Shown here one piece after another: positions 34,630 to 41,070 of a stretch of 41,070 bases of DNA. The first letter of the stretch is position 1; each line of letters starts with the position of its first letter. The notes under the pieces were generated by a model. That model was given only the letters and a program-made list of their open reading frames with translations. It was not told the origin of the DNA and made no database searches. The DNA is from JBILVQ01 sp044370375 (GTDB lineage Bacteria; Bacteroidota; Bacteroidia; UBA4408): assembly GCA_044370375.1 (NCBI GenBank), contig JBILVQ010000003.1, positions 1 through 41,070 on the forward strand, in the 5' to 3' direction. Position numbers and translations under genes: made by a program.

Positions 34630-35004
34630 TCAACCGTTAAAATGCTTAACGGGTGCATCTGCCCACAATTTTTCAAGTGCGTAGAAGGTTCTTGCTTCCG
34701 GTTGAAAAACATGAACAACCACATTAATATAATCCATAAGTACCCAGTCTCCTTGCTTATATCCTTCAACATGCCAAGGATCCTCTCCTGATTTTTTCTT
34801 CACCAAGCCATCCACAGAATCGGCTAAACCATTGACATGTGTACTTGATGTTCCAGTACAAATAACGAAATAATCGCATACTGCCTGAGGAATCCCCCTC
34901 AGGTCAAGTCTTATTATTTCAAGTCCCTTCTTTTCCTGAAGGCCTTCAACGATTAAATCTGCCAGTTTTTCAGCCGAAGAAGTCAGAGTTGTTGTTTTTG
35001 TCAT
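34630..35004 (-). CDS. rsfS: Ribosomal silencing factor RsfS
   Basis: RsfS binds L14 and blocks subunit joining when nutrients are low. The 124 residues include DYFVICTGTSSTHVNGLAD and the signature WHVEGYKQGDWVLMDYINVV followed by VHVFQPEARTFYALEKLWADA. It is the first gene of the ftsH-cdsA group and divergent from birA across 91 bases, where a TAATTTTG box (35027-35034) may be its -7 element. Confidence 0.95.
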   Translation of the reverse strand: MTKTTTLTSSAEKLADLIVEGLQEKKGLEIIRLDLRGIPQAVCDYFVICTGTSSTHVNGLADSVDGLVKKKSGEDPWHVEGYKQGDWVLMDYINVVVHVFQPEARTFYALEKLWADAPVKHFNG

Positions 35005-35026
35005 GTACTGGATAAAAAATAGTTGA

Positions 35027-35034
35027 CAAAATTA
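35027..35034 (-). promoter_or_regulatory. Candidate -7 box for rsfS-ftsH operon
   Basis: The minus strand reads TAATTTTG, an exact TAnnTTTG match about 23 bases before the rsfS ATG. The -33 element is unclear. Confidence 0.4.
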
Positions 35035-35095
35035 GGGAAATTATCGGCCCAAGTACCGAAAAACCTCTTTCTTTTGCAGACTATATGGGGATATT

Positions 35096-35848
35096 TTGTT
35101 AACAGGTTCTAATTTAATTGAATTGGGGTCGATACCTTCGACCAACGATTATGCCATTTTACTTTGTGACAGAAACAAAGTAAAAGAAGGCACCTTCATT
35201 TGGACAAGCGAACAAACCGGAGGAAGAGGCCAAAGAGGGAATTCATGGGAAGTTGCCCCCCAAGAGGGACTTTGTTTCTCCATTGTATACTACCCAAGCA
35301 CCCTTTCACTTGAAAAACTTAACTTTTTGAGCATCATGGCAGCGCTTTCTGCAAGGGAGTTTATTGAAAAACTTTTGACAAAGGCTACCGTCAAAATTAA
35401 GTGGCCCAACGATATTCTGGTTGACGACAAAAAAATTGGAGGAATACTTGTTGAGAACTCCTTACAAGGAAACAGGATTCAAAGAAGCATTATGGGTATT
35501 GGCATTAATATTAACCAGGAAAATTTCCCGGAATCCTTGCCGGGAGCAGTATCTCTCTTTCAATTAACAAGCTTGAAAACCGAGATAAAATCACTAATAA
35601 CCCCGCTTCTTTTCGAAATTTTTGATCAAAAATACAATTTTCTCAGGGCAGGAGATTTTCAATCCCTCCTTCAAGAATATCAAAACCACTTGTGGGGTTT
35701 AGGAATGAAAAAAAAGTTCAATCATCCAACAGGGAGTTTATGGGCCAAGATGCTTGGGGCGAATGAAGATGGTTCTCTTTTGGTGGATGTTAATGGAGCA
35801 ATACTCCGCTGGTATTGGCCGGAATACAGAATTGACCCCAAGCCATAA
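35096..35848 (+). CDS. birA: Biotin--[acetyl-CoA-carboxylase] ligase
   Basis: The enzyme activates biotin as biotinyl-AMP and attaches it to the carrier protein of acetyl-CoA carboxylase. The 250 residues contain PSTNDYA, the nucleotide loop GGRGQRGNSW, KWPNDILVDDKKIGGILVE and GIGININQ. There is no N-terminal DNA-binding domain, so it is a ligase only, not a repressor. Start is TTG at 35096. The nearest ATG (35085) is out of frame. It ends one base from the convergent SRPBCC gene. Confidence 0.93.
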   Translation: MLTGSNLIELGSIPSTNDYAILLCDRNKVKEGTFIWTSEQTGGRGQRGNSWEVAPQEGLCFSIVYYPSTLSLEKLNFLSIMAALSAREFIEKLLTKATVKIKWPNDILVDDKKIGGILVENSLQGNRIQRSIMGIGININQENFPESLPGAVSLFQLTSLKTEIKSLITPLLFEIFDQKYNFLRAGDFQSLLQEYQNHLWGLGMKKKFNHPTGSLWAKMLGANEDGSLLVDVNGAILRWYWPEYRIDPKP

Positions 35849-35849
35849 A

Positions 35850-36263
35850 TCAGCATTTGTTCGCTAATTCAGGTAACCTAGAAGCAAGCAAATTAATAAA
35901 ATTGGTCAAGGGTTTTTCCACCATCATTTTTAACATGGGATTTAAATCTGCTTCAAAACTCAGAGAGGTCCAAGTTTTGGAAGGATCGGATTCATGGGGC
36001 TTGAAATGCGCTTTTAATTCAAAGGCGAAAGGCATTTTCCCTGTCTCGGAATAACGAATCAATGAAAAAGGTTCGGTGCTTTTTATTTTCAAAGCAATGC
36101 CCGTTAATCCGGTAACTTTGAAAGAGCATTCGGTGTTATTGCTTTTCCAATCGGTAACCTGCGAGGGCATTAGGGTTTGAAGATTATTCATATCACTTAA
36201 AAAGTGAAAAAGTACTTCTTGTTTTTTATCAACAAGCGACTCTTGGGATTTTATGGTTGTCAT
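35850..36263 (-). CDS. SRPBCC/START-like family protein
   Basis: A 137-residue soluble protein with the pattern of the SRPBCC helix-grip fold: an early helix (KKQEVLFHFLSDMNNLQTLMP), alternating beta strands, and a long C-terminal helix (LKMMVEKPLTNFINLLASRL) that would cover a hydrophobic pocket. It overlaps pyrE by four bases (ATGA), so the two are translationally coupled. Ligand and role are unknown. Confidence 0.82.
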   Translation of the reverse strand: MTTIKSQESLVDKKQEVLFHFLSDMNNLQTLMPSQVTDWKSNNTECSFKVTGLTGIALKIKSTEPFSLIRYSETGKMPFAFELKAHFKPHESDPSKTWTSLSFEADLNPMLKMMVEKPLTNFINLLASRLPELANKC

Positions 36264-36889
36264 TGCATCCAGGTTTGTGGTGATTGTCTCCAGTCTTCCA
36301 ATAAACTCTTTTCAGAGGAGGAAATTAAATTTTGTTCAAGCGCCTGCCCGATTAGTTCGAAATAATTGGTCAAGGTAAACAATTCGCACTTCTTATCCTG
36401 AAATGCATTTTTTGCATGGTCAAAACCATAAGAAAAAATTGCTGCCATTCCTTGCACCGAAGCACCTGCCTCCCTTAATGCATCAACGGCCGCCAGACTA
36501 CTTTTACCTGTAGAAACCAAATCTTCTACCACTGTAACTTTTGCTCCTAATGGTAGCTGCCCCTCCACCATATTTCCCAAGCCGTGCTCTTTTGGGGCCG
36601 ACCGGACATAAACAAGAGGCAATCCAAGCCTGTCGGCCACGAGCGTACCATGTGGAATTGCCCCGGTGGCAACAGCCGCAATCACCTCTGTTTCCGGAAA
36701 GTGTTTTTTTATGAGAAAAACCAAACCTTCGGCAATATGGTTCCGTATAACGGGGAATGATAACGTAACCCGGTTATCACAATAAATGGGGGATTTCCAA
36801 CCAGATGCCCATTTAAATGGGGTTTGTGGTTGAAGTTTAATTGCCTTAATTTGCAGCAAAAAAGTAGCGGTTTTTTCAGCATGAGTCAT
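36260..36889 (-). CDS. pyrE: Orotate phosphoribosyltransferase
   Basis: PyrE joins orotate to PRPP in de novo pyrimidine synthesis. I start at the ATG at 36889, giving 209 residues (a TTG two codons upstream is less likely). Visible motifs are FKWASGWKSPIYCDNR for orotate binding, RSAPKEHGLGN in the flexible catalytic loop, and the PRPP motif VTVVEDLVSTGKSS. An exact TACATTTG -7 box (36893-36900) ends three bases before the ATG, so the mRNA may be leaderless. Divergent from the NUDIX gene with six bases between start codons. Confidence 0.94.
   Translation of the reverse strand: MTHAEKTATFLLQIKAIKLQPQTPFKWASGWKSPIYCDNRVTLSFPVIRNHIAEGLVFLIKKHFPETEVIAAVATGAIPHGTLVADRLGLPLVYVRSAPKEHGLGNMVEGQLPLGAKVTVVEDLVSTGKSSLAAVDALREAGASVQGMAAIFSYGFDHAKNAFQDKKCELFTLTNYFELIGQALEQNLISSSEKSLLEDWRQSPQTWMQ
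36823..36853 (+). promoter_or_regulatory. Candidate promoter of the NUDIX gene, inside pyrE
   Basis: TTTG (36823-36826) is followed after exactly 19 bases by TTAATTTG (36846-36853), one base from TAnnTTTG. It would start transcription near 36857, about 40 bases before the NUDIX ATG, so the promoter lies in the pyrE coding region. Confidence 0.45.
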
Positions 36890-36892
36890 AGC

Positions 36893-36900
36893 CAAATGTA
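36893..36900 (-). promoter_or_regulatory. Candidate -7 box of pyrE directly before its ATG
   Basis: The minus strand reads TACATTTG-GCT-ATG. In Bacteroidota promoters the start site is usually only a few bases after this box, which would place +1 at or very near the A of the start codon. The -33 region has TTTC rather than TTTG. Confidence 0.45.
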
Positions 36901-37507
36901 TAAAGTTTTTGTGAATGAAAAGCTGCTTACAATATCTGCAGAGCCAGAATTAAGCAAAAAAGAAAACCGCATCCTTAATATTCAATATGATAGCCCGGAT
37001 TTGCTGCTCTTTTATCTTGAACAATTAAAGTTAAATTGTTACCATCATCTTCATTTGTTTGGTGAAAACCCAAAGGAAATCTTCCATGAATTTTGTAAAC
37101 AATATAGGCTAATTGAAGCGGCCGGTGGAATTGTCATCAATGCTGAGGGAAAGGCACTGGTTATTTTCCGCAAAGGAAAATGGGATTTACCGAAAGGAAA
37201 AATTGACGAAGGGGAAAGTTCTGAAGAGGCTGCTGTTAGAGAAGTTGCAGAAGAATGCAATATTCAGCCACCTCAAATTATAAAATTGCTAACAGAAACA
37301 TGGCATACCTATACCCTGAATGGTCAACAAATCTTAAAAAAAACCTATTGGTATAAAATGATACCCGTTGATGGAAATGAAGAACCCAGTCCGCAATTGG
37401 CAGAAGATATTACGGAGGTGAAGTGGGCTGATCCAGTTTTTTTTCCTGAAATGAAAAAGAATATTTATCCGGCCATTGATAACCTGCTCAACCTGTATTG
37501 GAAATAA
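36896..37507 (+). CDS. NUDIX hydrolase
   Basis: NUDIX proteins hydrolyse nucleoside diphosphates linked to another group. I choose the ATG at 36896 (MYKVFVNEKLL; 203 residues); an ATG at 36881 would overlap pyrE. Residues 1-70 form a small N-terminal alpha/beta part, then the NUDIX fold with the box GKIDEGESSEEAAVREVAEE followed by CNI. All box Glu and the Arg are present, but the Gly after the last Glu pair is Asn. The substrate is not evident. It ends 5 bases from the convergent thioredoxin-like gene. Confidence 0.88.
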   Translation: MYKVFVNEKLLTISAEPELSKKENRILNIQYDSPDLLLFYLEQLKLNCYHHLHLFGENPKEIFHEFCKQYRLIEAAGGIVINAEGKALVIFRKGKWDLPKGKIDEGESSEEAAVREVAEECNIQPPQIIKLLTETWHTYTLNGQQILKKTYWYKMIPVDGNEEPSPQLAEDITEVKWADPVFFPEMKKNIYPAIDNLLNLYWK

Positions 37508-37512
37508 CCGAC

Positions 37513-38895
37513 TTATTTTGTTTTCTTTAAGGTTTGTTTAAAATAATTTTCCAGGTTTTCTGAGGGCAAGGGAGGTTGGGTGGAATAAACGTCCAAATCA
37601 GAATCCAGTAAAACAAAATGAGGAAAATCTTTTACAAAAAACTTTTCTTTGGTTGTCATTTGCTGCCGATCATCTAATAAAACCGACCCAGCAGGAATGT
37701 ATTTCCTGATTGCCTCAATACCTTCTGTGGTGCCCTCTAGAATTATATAAATGAATTTAATTTTCATTCCATATTTAATGGCAATTTTTTGCAAGGCTTT
37801 AACCTCGGCAACAGAATGCCTGTCTGAAGCTGCGAAAAAACTGATAAATACCCAATTCCCCTTCTCCTCATTTAACTGAAACAATTTTCCATTATTATTT
37901 TGTAATTGAAACATGGGTGCAGGTGTCCCTTGATCCATAAAAGAAAGCGTTCTCATTAAGTTGACAGCAATCCGGCCATGGGTGGGTGTAATGGCTTTGG
38001 TCCGCGCAATATGTTTCAGAATTTTTTCAATCTGGTCCCGATTAAAATTCTTGTCATAAAATATCTCGGTTGAATTATAAATAATGACCATTTGCCTCAG
38101 CGTATCATTTTTCAAAAGCGTATCGTGCAACAAAATGTGCTGATTCAATAACTCAATGGAGGCAGATTCATTAACATCATTCAACAAAAAATTCGAAGTA
38201 GTTTTGTTCGAAACTATCCAAATATACTTTTTGAAAAACAATTTAAAATAGGCCACATAGGCAGGGTGGTTGAAATGATAAGGGGCAGAAAAATAATGAC
38301 GAAAAATAGCCCTTTTGTTCTGATAGGCTGCCTCCTCAATGGGAGCCATCATATATCGAACATAAATTGACAAAAACTCACTTGGATTAGAAAGGAAATT
38401 TTTCTGAACCAAGGCTTTGAATTTTGTCAATTCATTTGCTAACAATCTTGGCTGAACAAAAAAAGGAGCATTGAGTCGGTAAAAATTATCCAATTGTTTT
38501 TCGAAATCCATTATGGAGTCGGTTAAACAACTACGGGAGGAGTCAAGATTAAGCAAAAGAATTTCGGGCAGTTGGTTCTCAGAAATACTGAGGGAAGAAT
38601 CGGGCAAGCTAAAAGCAAGTTGGTAGCTCTTTCCGGGTTCGAGAAACCATTTTGCAAAACAAGCAGATGTGCGCAATTCAACAGGCAAAATGTTGTTGCA
38701 TGGAATATTGAAAATTACACGGCCTGAATCATTGGTCATTGTATCTGCCAACAAAACAGGTTGCCGAGAAAACTGGTCATCAAAACCTACTACTTTTATT
38801 CTTTGGTTAGGTCCATTTAAGCAGGTAATGGTTAATTGACTTCCAAAAATTGGCAAACAAGAAAAAAGCAAAAAAAAAGCAAATAAAAACCTCAT
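37513..38895 (-). CDS. Exported thioredoxin-like (TlpA-type) protein lacking the CxxC pair
   Basis: The 460 residues start with a signal peptide (MRFLFAFFLLFSCLPIFGS). The N-terminal 110 residues are beta-rich, similar in style to DUF4369 modules that precede TlpA domains in Bacteroidota. A helical middle follows, and a C-terminal thioredoxin-like domain spans about 335-455 (APMFQLQNNNGKLFQL, NWVFISFFAAS, KFIYIILEGTTEG, FVKDFPHFVLLDSD). At the active-site place of WCxxC the sequence is SDRHS at 357-361, so both cysteines are replaced (Asp358, Ser361). It is thus unlikely to be a redox enzyme. The cis-Pro region (DFPHFVLLD) remains. Last gene of the DUF3822-rsmD-coaD run, 7 bases after coaD. 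Confidence 0.83.
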   Translation of the reverse strand: MRFLFAFFLLFSCLPIFGSQLTITCLNGPNQRIKVVGFDDQFSRQPVLLADTMTNDSGRVIFNIPCNNILPVELRTSACFAKWFLEPGKSYQLAFSLPDSSLSISENQLPEILLLNLDSSRSCLTDSIMDFEKQLDNFYRLNAPFFVQPRLLANELTKFKALVQKNFLSNPSEFLSIYVRYMMAPIEEAAYQNKRAIFRHYFSAPYHFNHPAYVAYFKLFFKKYIWIVSNKTTSNFLLNDVNESASIELLNQHILLHDTLLKNDTLRQMVIIYNSTEIFYDKNFNRDQIEKILKHIARTKAITPTHGRIAVNLMRTLSFMDQGTPAPMFQLQNNNGKLFQLNEEKGNWVFISFFAASDRHSVAEVKALQKIAIKYGMKIKFIYIILEGTTEGIEAIRKYIPAGSVLLDDRQQMTTKEKFFVKDFPHFVLLDSDLDVYSTQPPLPSENLENYFKQTLKKTK

Positions 38896-38902
38896 GGGTT
38901 CT

Positions 38903-39373
38903 TTAAATCAGCTGATGAATTGCCACAGGAACGAAGGGCTTAATATTTCCTCCGTACTTTATGATATCGCGTGCAATGGTGGATGTAAAGGCCGTGTATT
39001 CGGGATCAGTAAGCAGGAAGAGCGTTTCTAATTCTGGAACCATGGCACGATTCATCTGTGCAATATTCTTTTCATATTCGAAATCGGATACGGAACGCAA
39101 CCCCCGTAAAATTACCGAAGCACCAACTGAGCGACAAAAATCTACCGTTAGACCCGAAAATTCCATTACTTCAACCTTTGCATCGTTTTTAAAAGTTTTT
39201 TCCAAAAACTGCAATCTTTGTTCAAGGGGAAAGAAATTGGCTTTGGCGGTATTGTTTCCAACCGCAACAATAATTTTTTCAAAGAGCGGAATGGCCCTTT
39301 TTACTATAGCTTCATGACCTCTGGTAACCGGATCAAAAAAACCGGGAAAAACTGCAATTCTCATTTCATTCAT
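38903..39373 (-). CDS. coaD: Phosphopantetheine adenylyltransferase
   Basis: CoaD makes dephospho-CoA from 4'-phosphopantetheine and ATP. Length 156 (or 153 from the second ATG at 39364, which fits the family start better). Motifs: FPGFFDPVTRGHEAI with the catalytic His, AVGNNTAKANFF with the Lys, RGLRSVSDFEYE, and ISSxxxRE-like TSTIARDI. One departure: the Ser/Thr of the usual G-S/T-FDP is Phe12, encoded within a run of T. It is 9 bases after rsmD. Confidence 0.94.
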   Translation of the reverse strand: MNEMRIAVFPGFFDPVTRGHEAIVKRAIPLFEKIIVAVGNNTAKANFFPLEQRLQFLEKTFKNDAKVEVMEFSGLTVDFCRSVGASVILRGLRSVSDFEYEKNIAQMNRAMVPELETLFLLTDPEYTAFTSTIARDIIKYGGNIKPFVPVAIHQLI

Positions 39374-39382
39374 AGAACAAAT

Positions 39383-39925
39383 TTATTGATTATTCTGAAA
39401 GAAGCTAAAATGAACCCTACCGTAATTTCTTGTAAAAGCATATTGTGGAAATTTTCTCCAATCAAACCTTCCATCATGTTCAACAATCAACCATCCTTGG
39501 GGCATCAACCAGGCATTTTCAAAAATCATGCCCGGTAAACCAGAGGCTTCGTTTAAATCATAGGGAGGGTCGGCAAAAATTAAGTCGAAAGTGAGCAATG
39601 GATTCTTTTTTAAAAAAGAAAAAACATTGTCGGTATGAAAACGCATTTCAGGCATATTCCAACGACCCGAAATTGTTTGTTGAAACAAAATACACTTTTT
39701 ATGATTGTCAACTGAATGTACTTCTTTGCAACCTCTTGAAACCATTTCGAAGGCGATGCTTCCTATGCCGGAAAACAAATCAAGGGCTTTGGTTTCTTCC
39801 CAATCTATTCGGGAATCAAGCAGGTTAAAAAGGCCTGTTTTTGCAAAATCAGTTGTAGGACGAACGGGTAAATCCCCCGTTGTTCCAAATACCTTTCCCT
39901 TAAATTTCCCGGAGATTATACGCAA
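39383..39925 (-). CDS. rsmD: 16S rRNA (guanine966-N2)-methyltransferase
   Basis: RsmD methylates G966 of 16S rRNA. The 180 residues include the start MRIISGKFKGKVF, the SAM-binding LDLFSGIGSIAFEMVSRG and the catalytic DPPYD. The start codon is TTG at 39925 (its first residues match the family's RIISG start exactly), overlapping the DUF3822 stop by ten bases. Confidence 0.94.
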   Translation of the reverse strand: MRIISGKFKGKVFGTTGDLPVRPTTDFAKTGLFNLLDSRIDWEETKALDLFSGIGSIAFEMVSRGCKEVHSVDNHKKCILFQQTISGRWNMPEMRFHTDNVFSFLKKNPLLTFDLIFADPPYDLNEASGLPGMIFENAWLMPQGWLIVEHDGRFDWRKFPQYAFTRNYGRVHFSFFQNNQ

Positions 39926-40791
39926 TGGTGAAGTTGAAAAAAAGAATAGAAAAAATGGGAAGGCAAGGATGAAAAGGTATTGCTGATTTCTATACCACCA
40001 GGCCTATCCATCCATTTGAGGTGACGGATATACTTTTGACACAATTGAAAAATAGCAGAATTTTTCTCAATCTGACCGCAAAAATAAAACGACTCCTTAT
40101 CGTTGCTTAATCCAATATTCTCTGTTACCAACAAAAGGAAGTAAACAAAATCTTCCGGTGATCTGAAAGGAAATGAATTACAAAACAAAATCTTTCTTGA
40201 TTCTGCCACTACCAATTCAAAAGCTTCATCAAAAACATTCACCACCACTATTTTACCATCGTTTATTCTTGCTGTTTGAAGTGCAGCATTTAACAAGGGA
40301 TAGACAGAAGGAAAAAACATTGTCTTCTCAGAAAAAGATTCGAGGGTTGTCTTTACTTTGGCGGGGATAGAAAAGGCAATGTGGTAATCGCTGATGGATT
40401 TGCTGGTGTAAAGACAAACTTCATCAGGTTCAGGATCGCATCCACCGGCCCTAAGCAATTGCGGAAGCTGTGAAATATCGAGCAAATTTTGAGGCACTAG
40501 CGTAAACTCAGGCGTTTTCCAACAGAATACAATATCCTTTGAATTTTCTAACAGTGTTTGCTGTTCGCTAATTAATTTCTCAAAATCAGGCAAATCTGCA
40601 TTTCCGGACGAAACCACTGACAAGTTATTTAAAAACAACAATTGATTTGTTTTTACATGAATTAGTGCAAAGGAAATTTCGCGTGCCGAAAACTCTAATA
40701 ACAATCTGCTTTCCTTAACCATAAAGGGTTGCAAGGATTCTTCACGCAGGTTATAACGATTACTGACTCTATGTTTGATTTCTGTATTCAA
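39916..40791 (-). CDS. DUF3822 family protein
   Basis: About 291 residues from a TTG at 40791, or 268 from the ATG at 40722. The DUF3822 pattern seen here includes LLLEFSAREISFALIHV near the start and segments VVVNVFDEAFELVVAESRKIL and YFLLLVTENIGLS. The fold is predicted to be of the actin-like ATPase type in some annotations, but I see no phosphate loop. It overlaps rsmD, with coaD beyond, an arrangement I know from Bacteroidota genomes. Function unknown. A promoter-like TAAATTTG at 40797 precedes it. Confidence 0.83.
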   Translation of the reverse strand: MNTEIKHRVSNRYNLREESLQPFMVKESRLLLEFSAREISFALIHVKTNQLLFLNNLSVVSSGNADLPDFEKLISEQQTLLENSKDIVFCWKTPEFTLVPQNLLDISQLPQLLRAGGCDPEPDEVCLYTSKSISDYHIAFSIPAKVKTTLESFSEKTMFFPSVYPLLNAALQTARINDGKIVVVNVFDEAFELVVAESRKILFCNSFPFRSPEDFVYFLLLVTENIGLSNDKESFYFCGQIEKNSAIFQLCQKYIRHLKWMDRPGGIEISNTFSSLPSHFFYSFFQLHHCV

Positions 40792-40796
40792 CTTTA

Positions 40797-40828
40797 CAAA
40801 TTTAGGAGCATTTATTACAAATTACCAA
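40797..40828 (-). promoter_or_regulatory. Promoter candidate for DUF3822-rsmD-coaD operon
   Basis: The minus strand has TTG (40826-40828) followed after 21 bases by TAAATTTG (40797-40804). The predicted start is near 40793, just before the TTG start at 40791. That would make the mRNA almost leaderless if the TTG is used, or give a 70-base leader if the ATG at 40722 is used. Confidence 0.5.
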
Positions 40829-40913
40829 TCTTAGAAAAAAAACAATTAAGGTATTTATTTCGAGCCCAAATGTTTTCAAAAGTGGATAGGTTTCAATCCT
40901 GTTCTAAAAACAT

Positions 40914-40944
40914 TTTCATTCAATGGTTAATGCTTTTACATTTG
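40914..40944 (+). promoter_or_regulatory. Promoter candidate for the 3-hydroxyacyl-CoA dehydrogenase gene
   Basis: TTTC (40914-40917), a near match to TTTG, is followed after 19 bases by the exact -7 box TACATTTG (40937-40944). The gene's ATG follows 11 bases later, so the leader would be very short. Confidence 0.55.
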
Positions 40945-40955
40945 CTAAAAATAAA

Positions 40956-41070
40956 ATGATCATGATCAACAAAATAGGAGTTGCAGGAGGTGGAGCCATG
41001 GGAAGCGGAATAGCCCAAATATCCGCTCAATCAGGATTTCAGGTTGTTATTTTTGATACCAACCCGGAAA
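40956..41070 (+). CDS. 3-hydroxyacyl-CoA dehydrogenase, N-terminal fragment (3' end outside window)
   Basis: About 38 residues are present, starting at ATG 40956 or the in-frame ATG 40962 (MINKIGVAGGGAMGSGIAQI). The sequence is the first Rossmann strand, the glycine-rich NAD loop GGGAMGSG and a second strand ending FDTNPE, typical of 3-hydroxybutyryl-CoA or 3-hydroxyacyl-CoA dehydrogenases. The rest lies beyond the window, so its exact class cannot be told. Confidence 0.82.
   Translation, partial: MIMINKIGVAGGGAMGSGIAQISAQSGFQVVIFDTNPE

Overview
The window looks like a chromosomal segment of a Bacteroidota bacterium, probably a free-living flavobacterium or sphingobacterium-like lineage. The DNA is AT-rich. 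Several large exported proteins end in type IX secretion system (T9SS) sorting domains. Promoter-like boxes match the Bacteroidota form (TTTG, about 19-21 bases, TAnnTTTG). Core proteins have the lineage-specific neighbours DUF3467, DUF3822 and DUF2007. I see no mobile element, prophage or CRISPR array, and no gene-free stretch above 300 bases.

Layout. (1) Bases 2-8998 hold surface and secreted genes: the 3' end of a T9SS protein, an FG-GAP/ASPIC-UnbV protein, a five-heme cytochrome c carrying a probable T9SS tail, and a protein of ten fibronectin-III-like repeats. (2) Bases 9187-12130 hold a ComEC/Rec2-like protein and the peptidoglycan transglycosylase MtgA. (3) Bases 12177-26157 hold the transcription/translation block, all on the minus strand. 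In transcription order it reads hpf, tRNA-Thr(TGT), tRNA-Tyr, tRNA-Gly, tRNA-Thr(GGT), tuf, tRNA-Trp, secE, nusG, rplK, rplA, rplJ, rplL, rpoB, rpoC, DUF3467. The order tRNA-Thr-Tyr-Gly-Thr-tuf-secE-nusG-rplKAJL-rpoBC is the same as in E. coli. (4) Bases 26364-28943 encode a SprB-repeat protein with a type-B T9SS (CHU_C) tail. (5) Bases 29186-40791 are compact housekeeping genes: mdh, a YciO-like protein, the operon rsfS-ftsH-LUD-DUF2007-cdsA, birA, pyrE-SRPBCC, a NUDIX hydrolase, and the operon DUF3822-rsmD-coaD-thioredoxin-like. The window ends inside a 3-hydroxyacyl-CoA dehydrogenase gene.

How the parts fit. The central block builds RNA polymerase, the ribosomal stalk and L1/L11, the elongation factor and its tRNAs, and a ribosome hibernation factor. 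The secreted proteins would leave through Sec and then T9SS to the cell surface. The most unusual things I found are: a heme protein that appears to be T9SS-sorted; 11-bp complementary arms that enclose tRNA-Tyr and tRNA-Gly, with a structured 124-base spacer; terminators placed directly against the start codons of mtgA and the yciO-like gene; an exact -7 box just before the pyrE ATG, suggesting a leaderless mRNA; and single-residue departures at normally conserved sites in RpoB, CoaD and a thioredoxin-fold protein. I did not find a clear new multi-gene defence or mobile system; most of the window is core genome.
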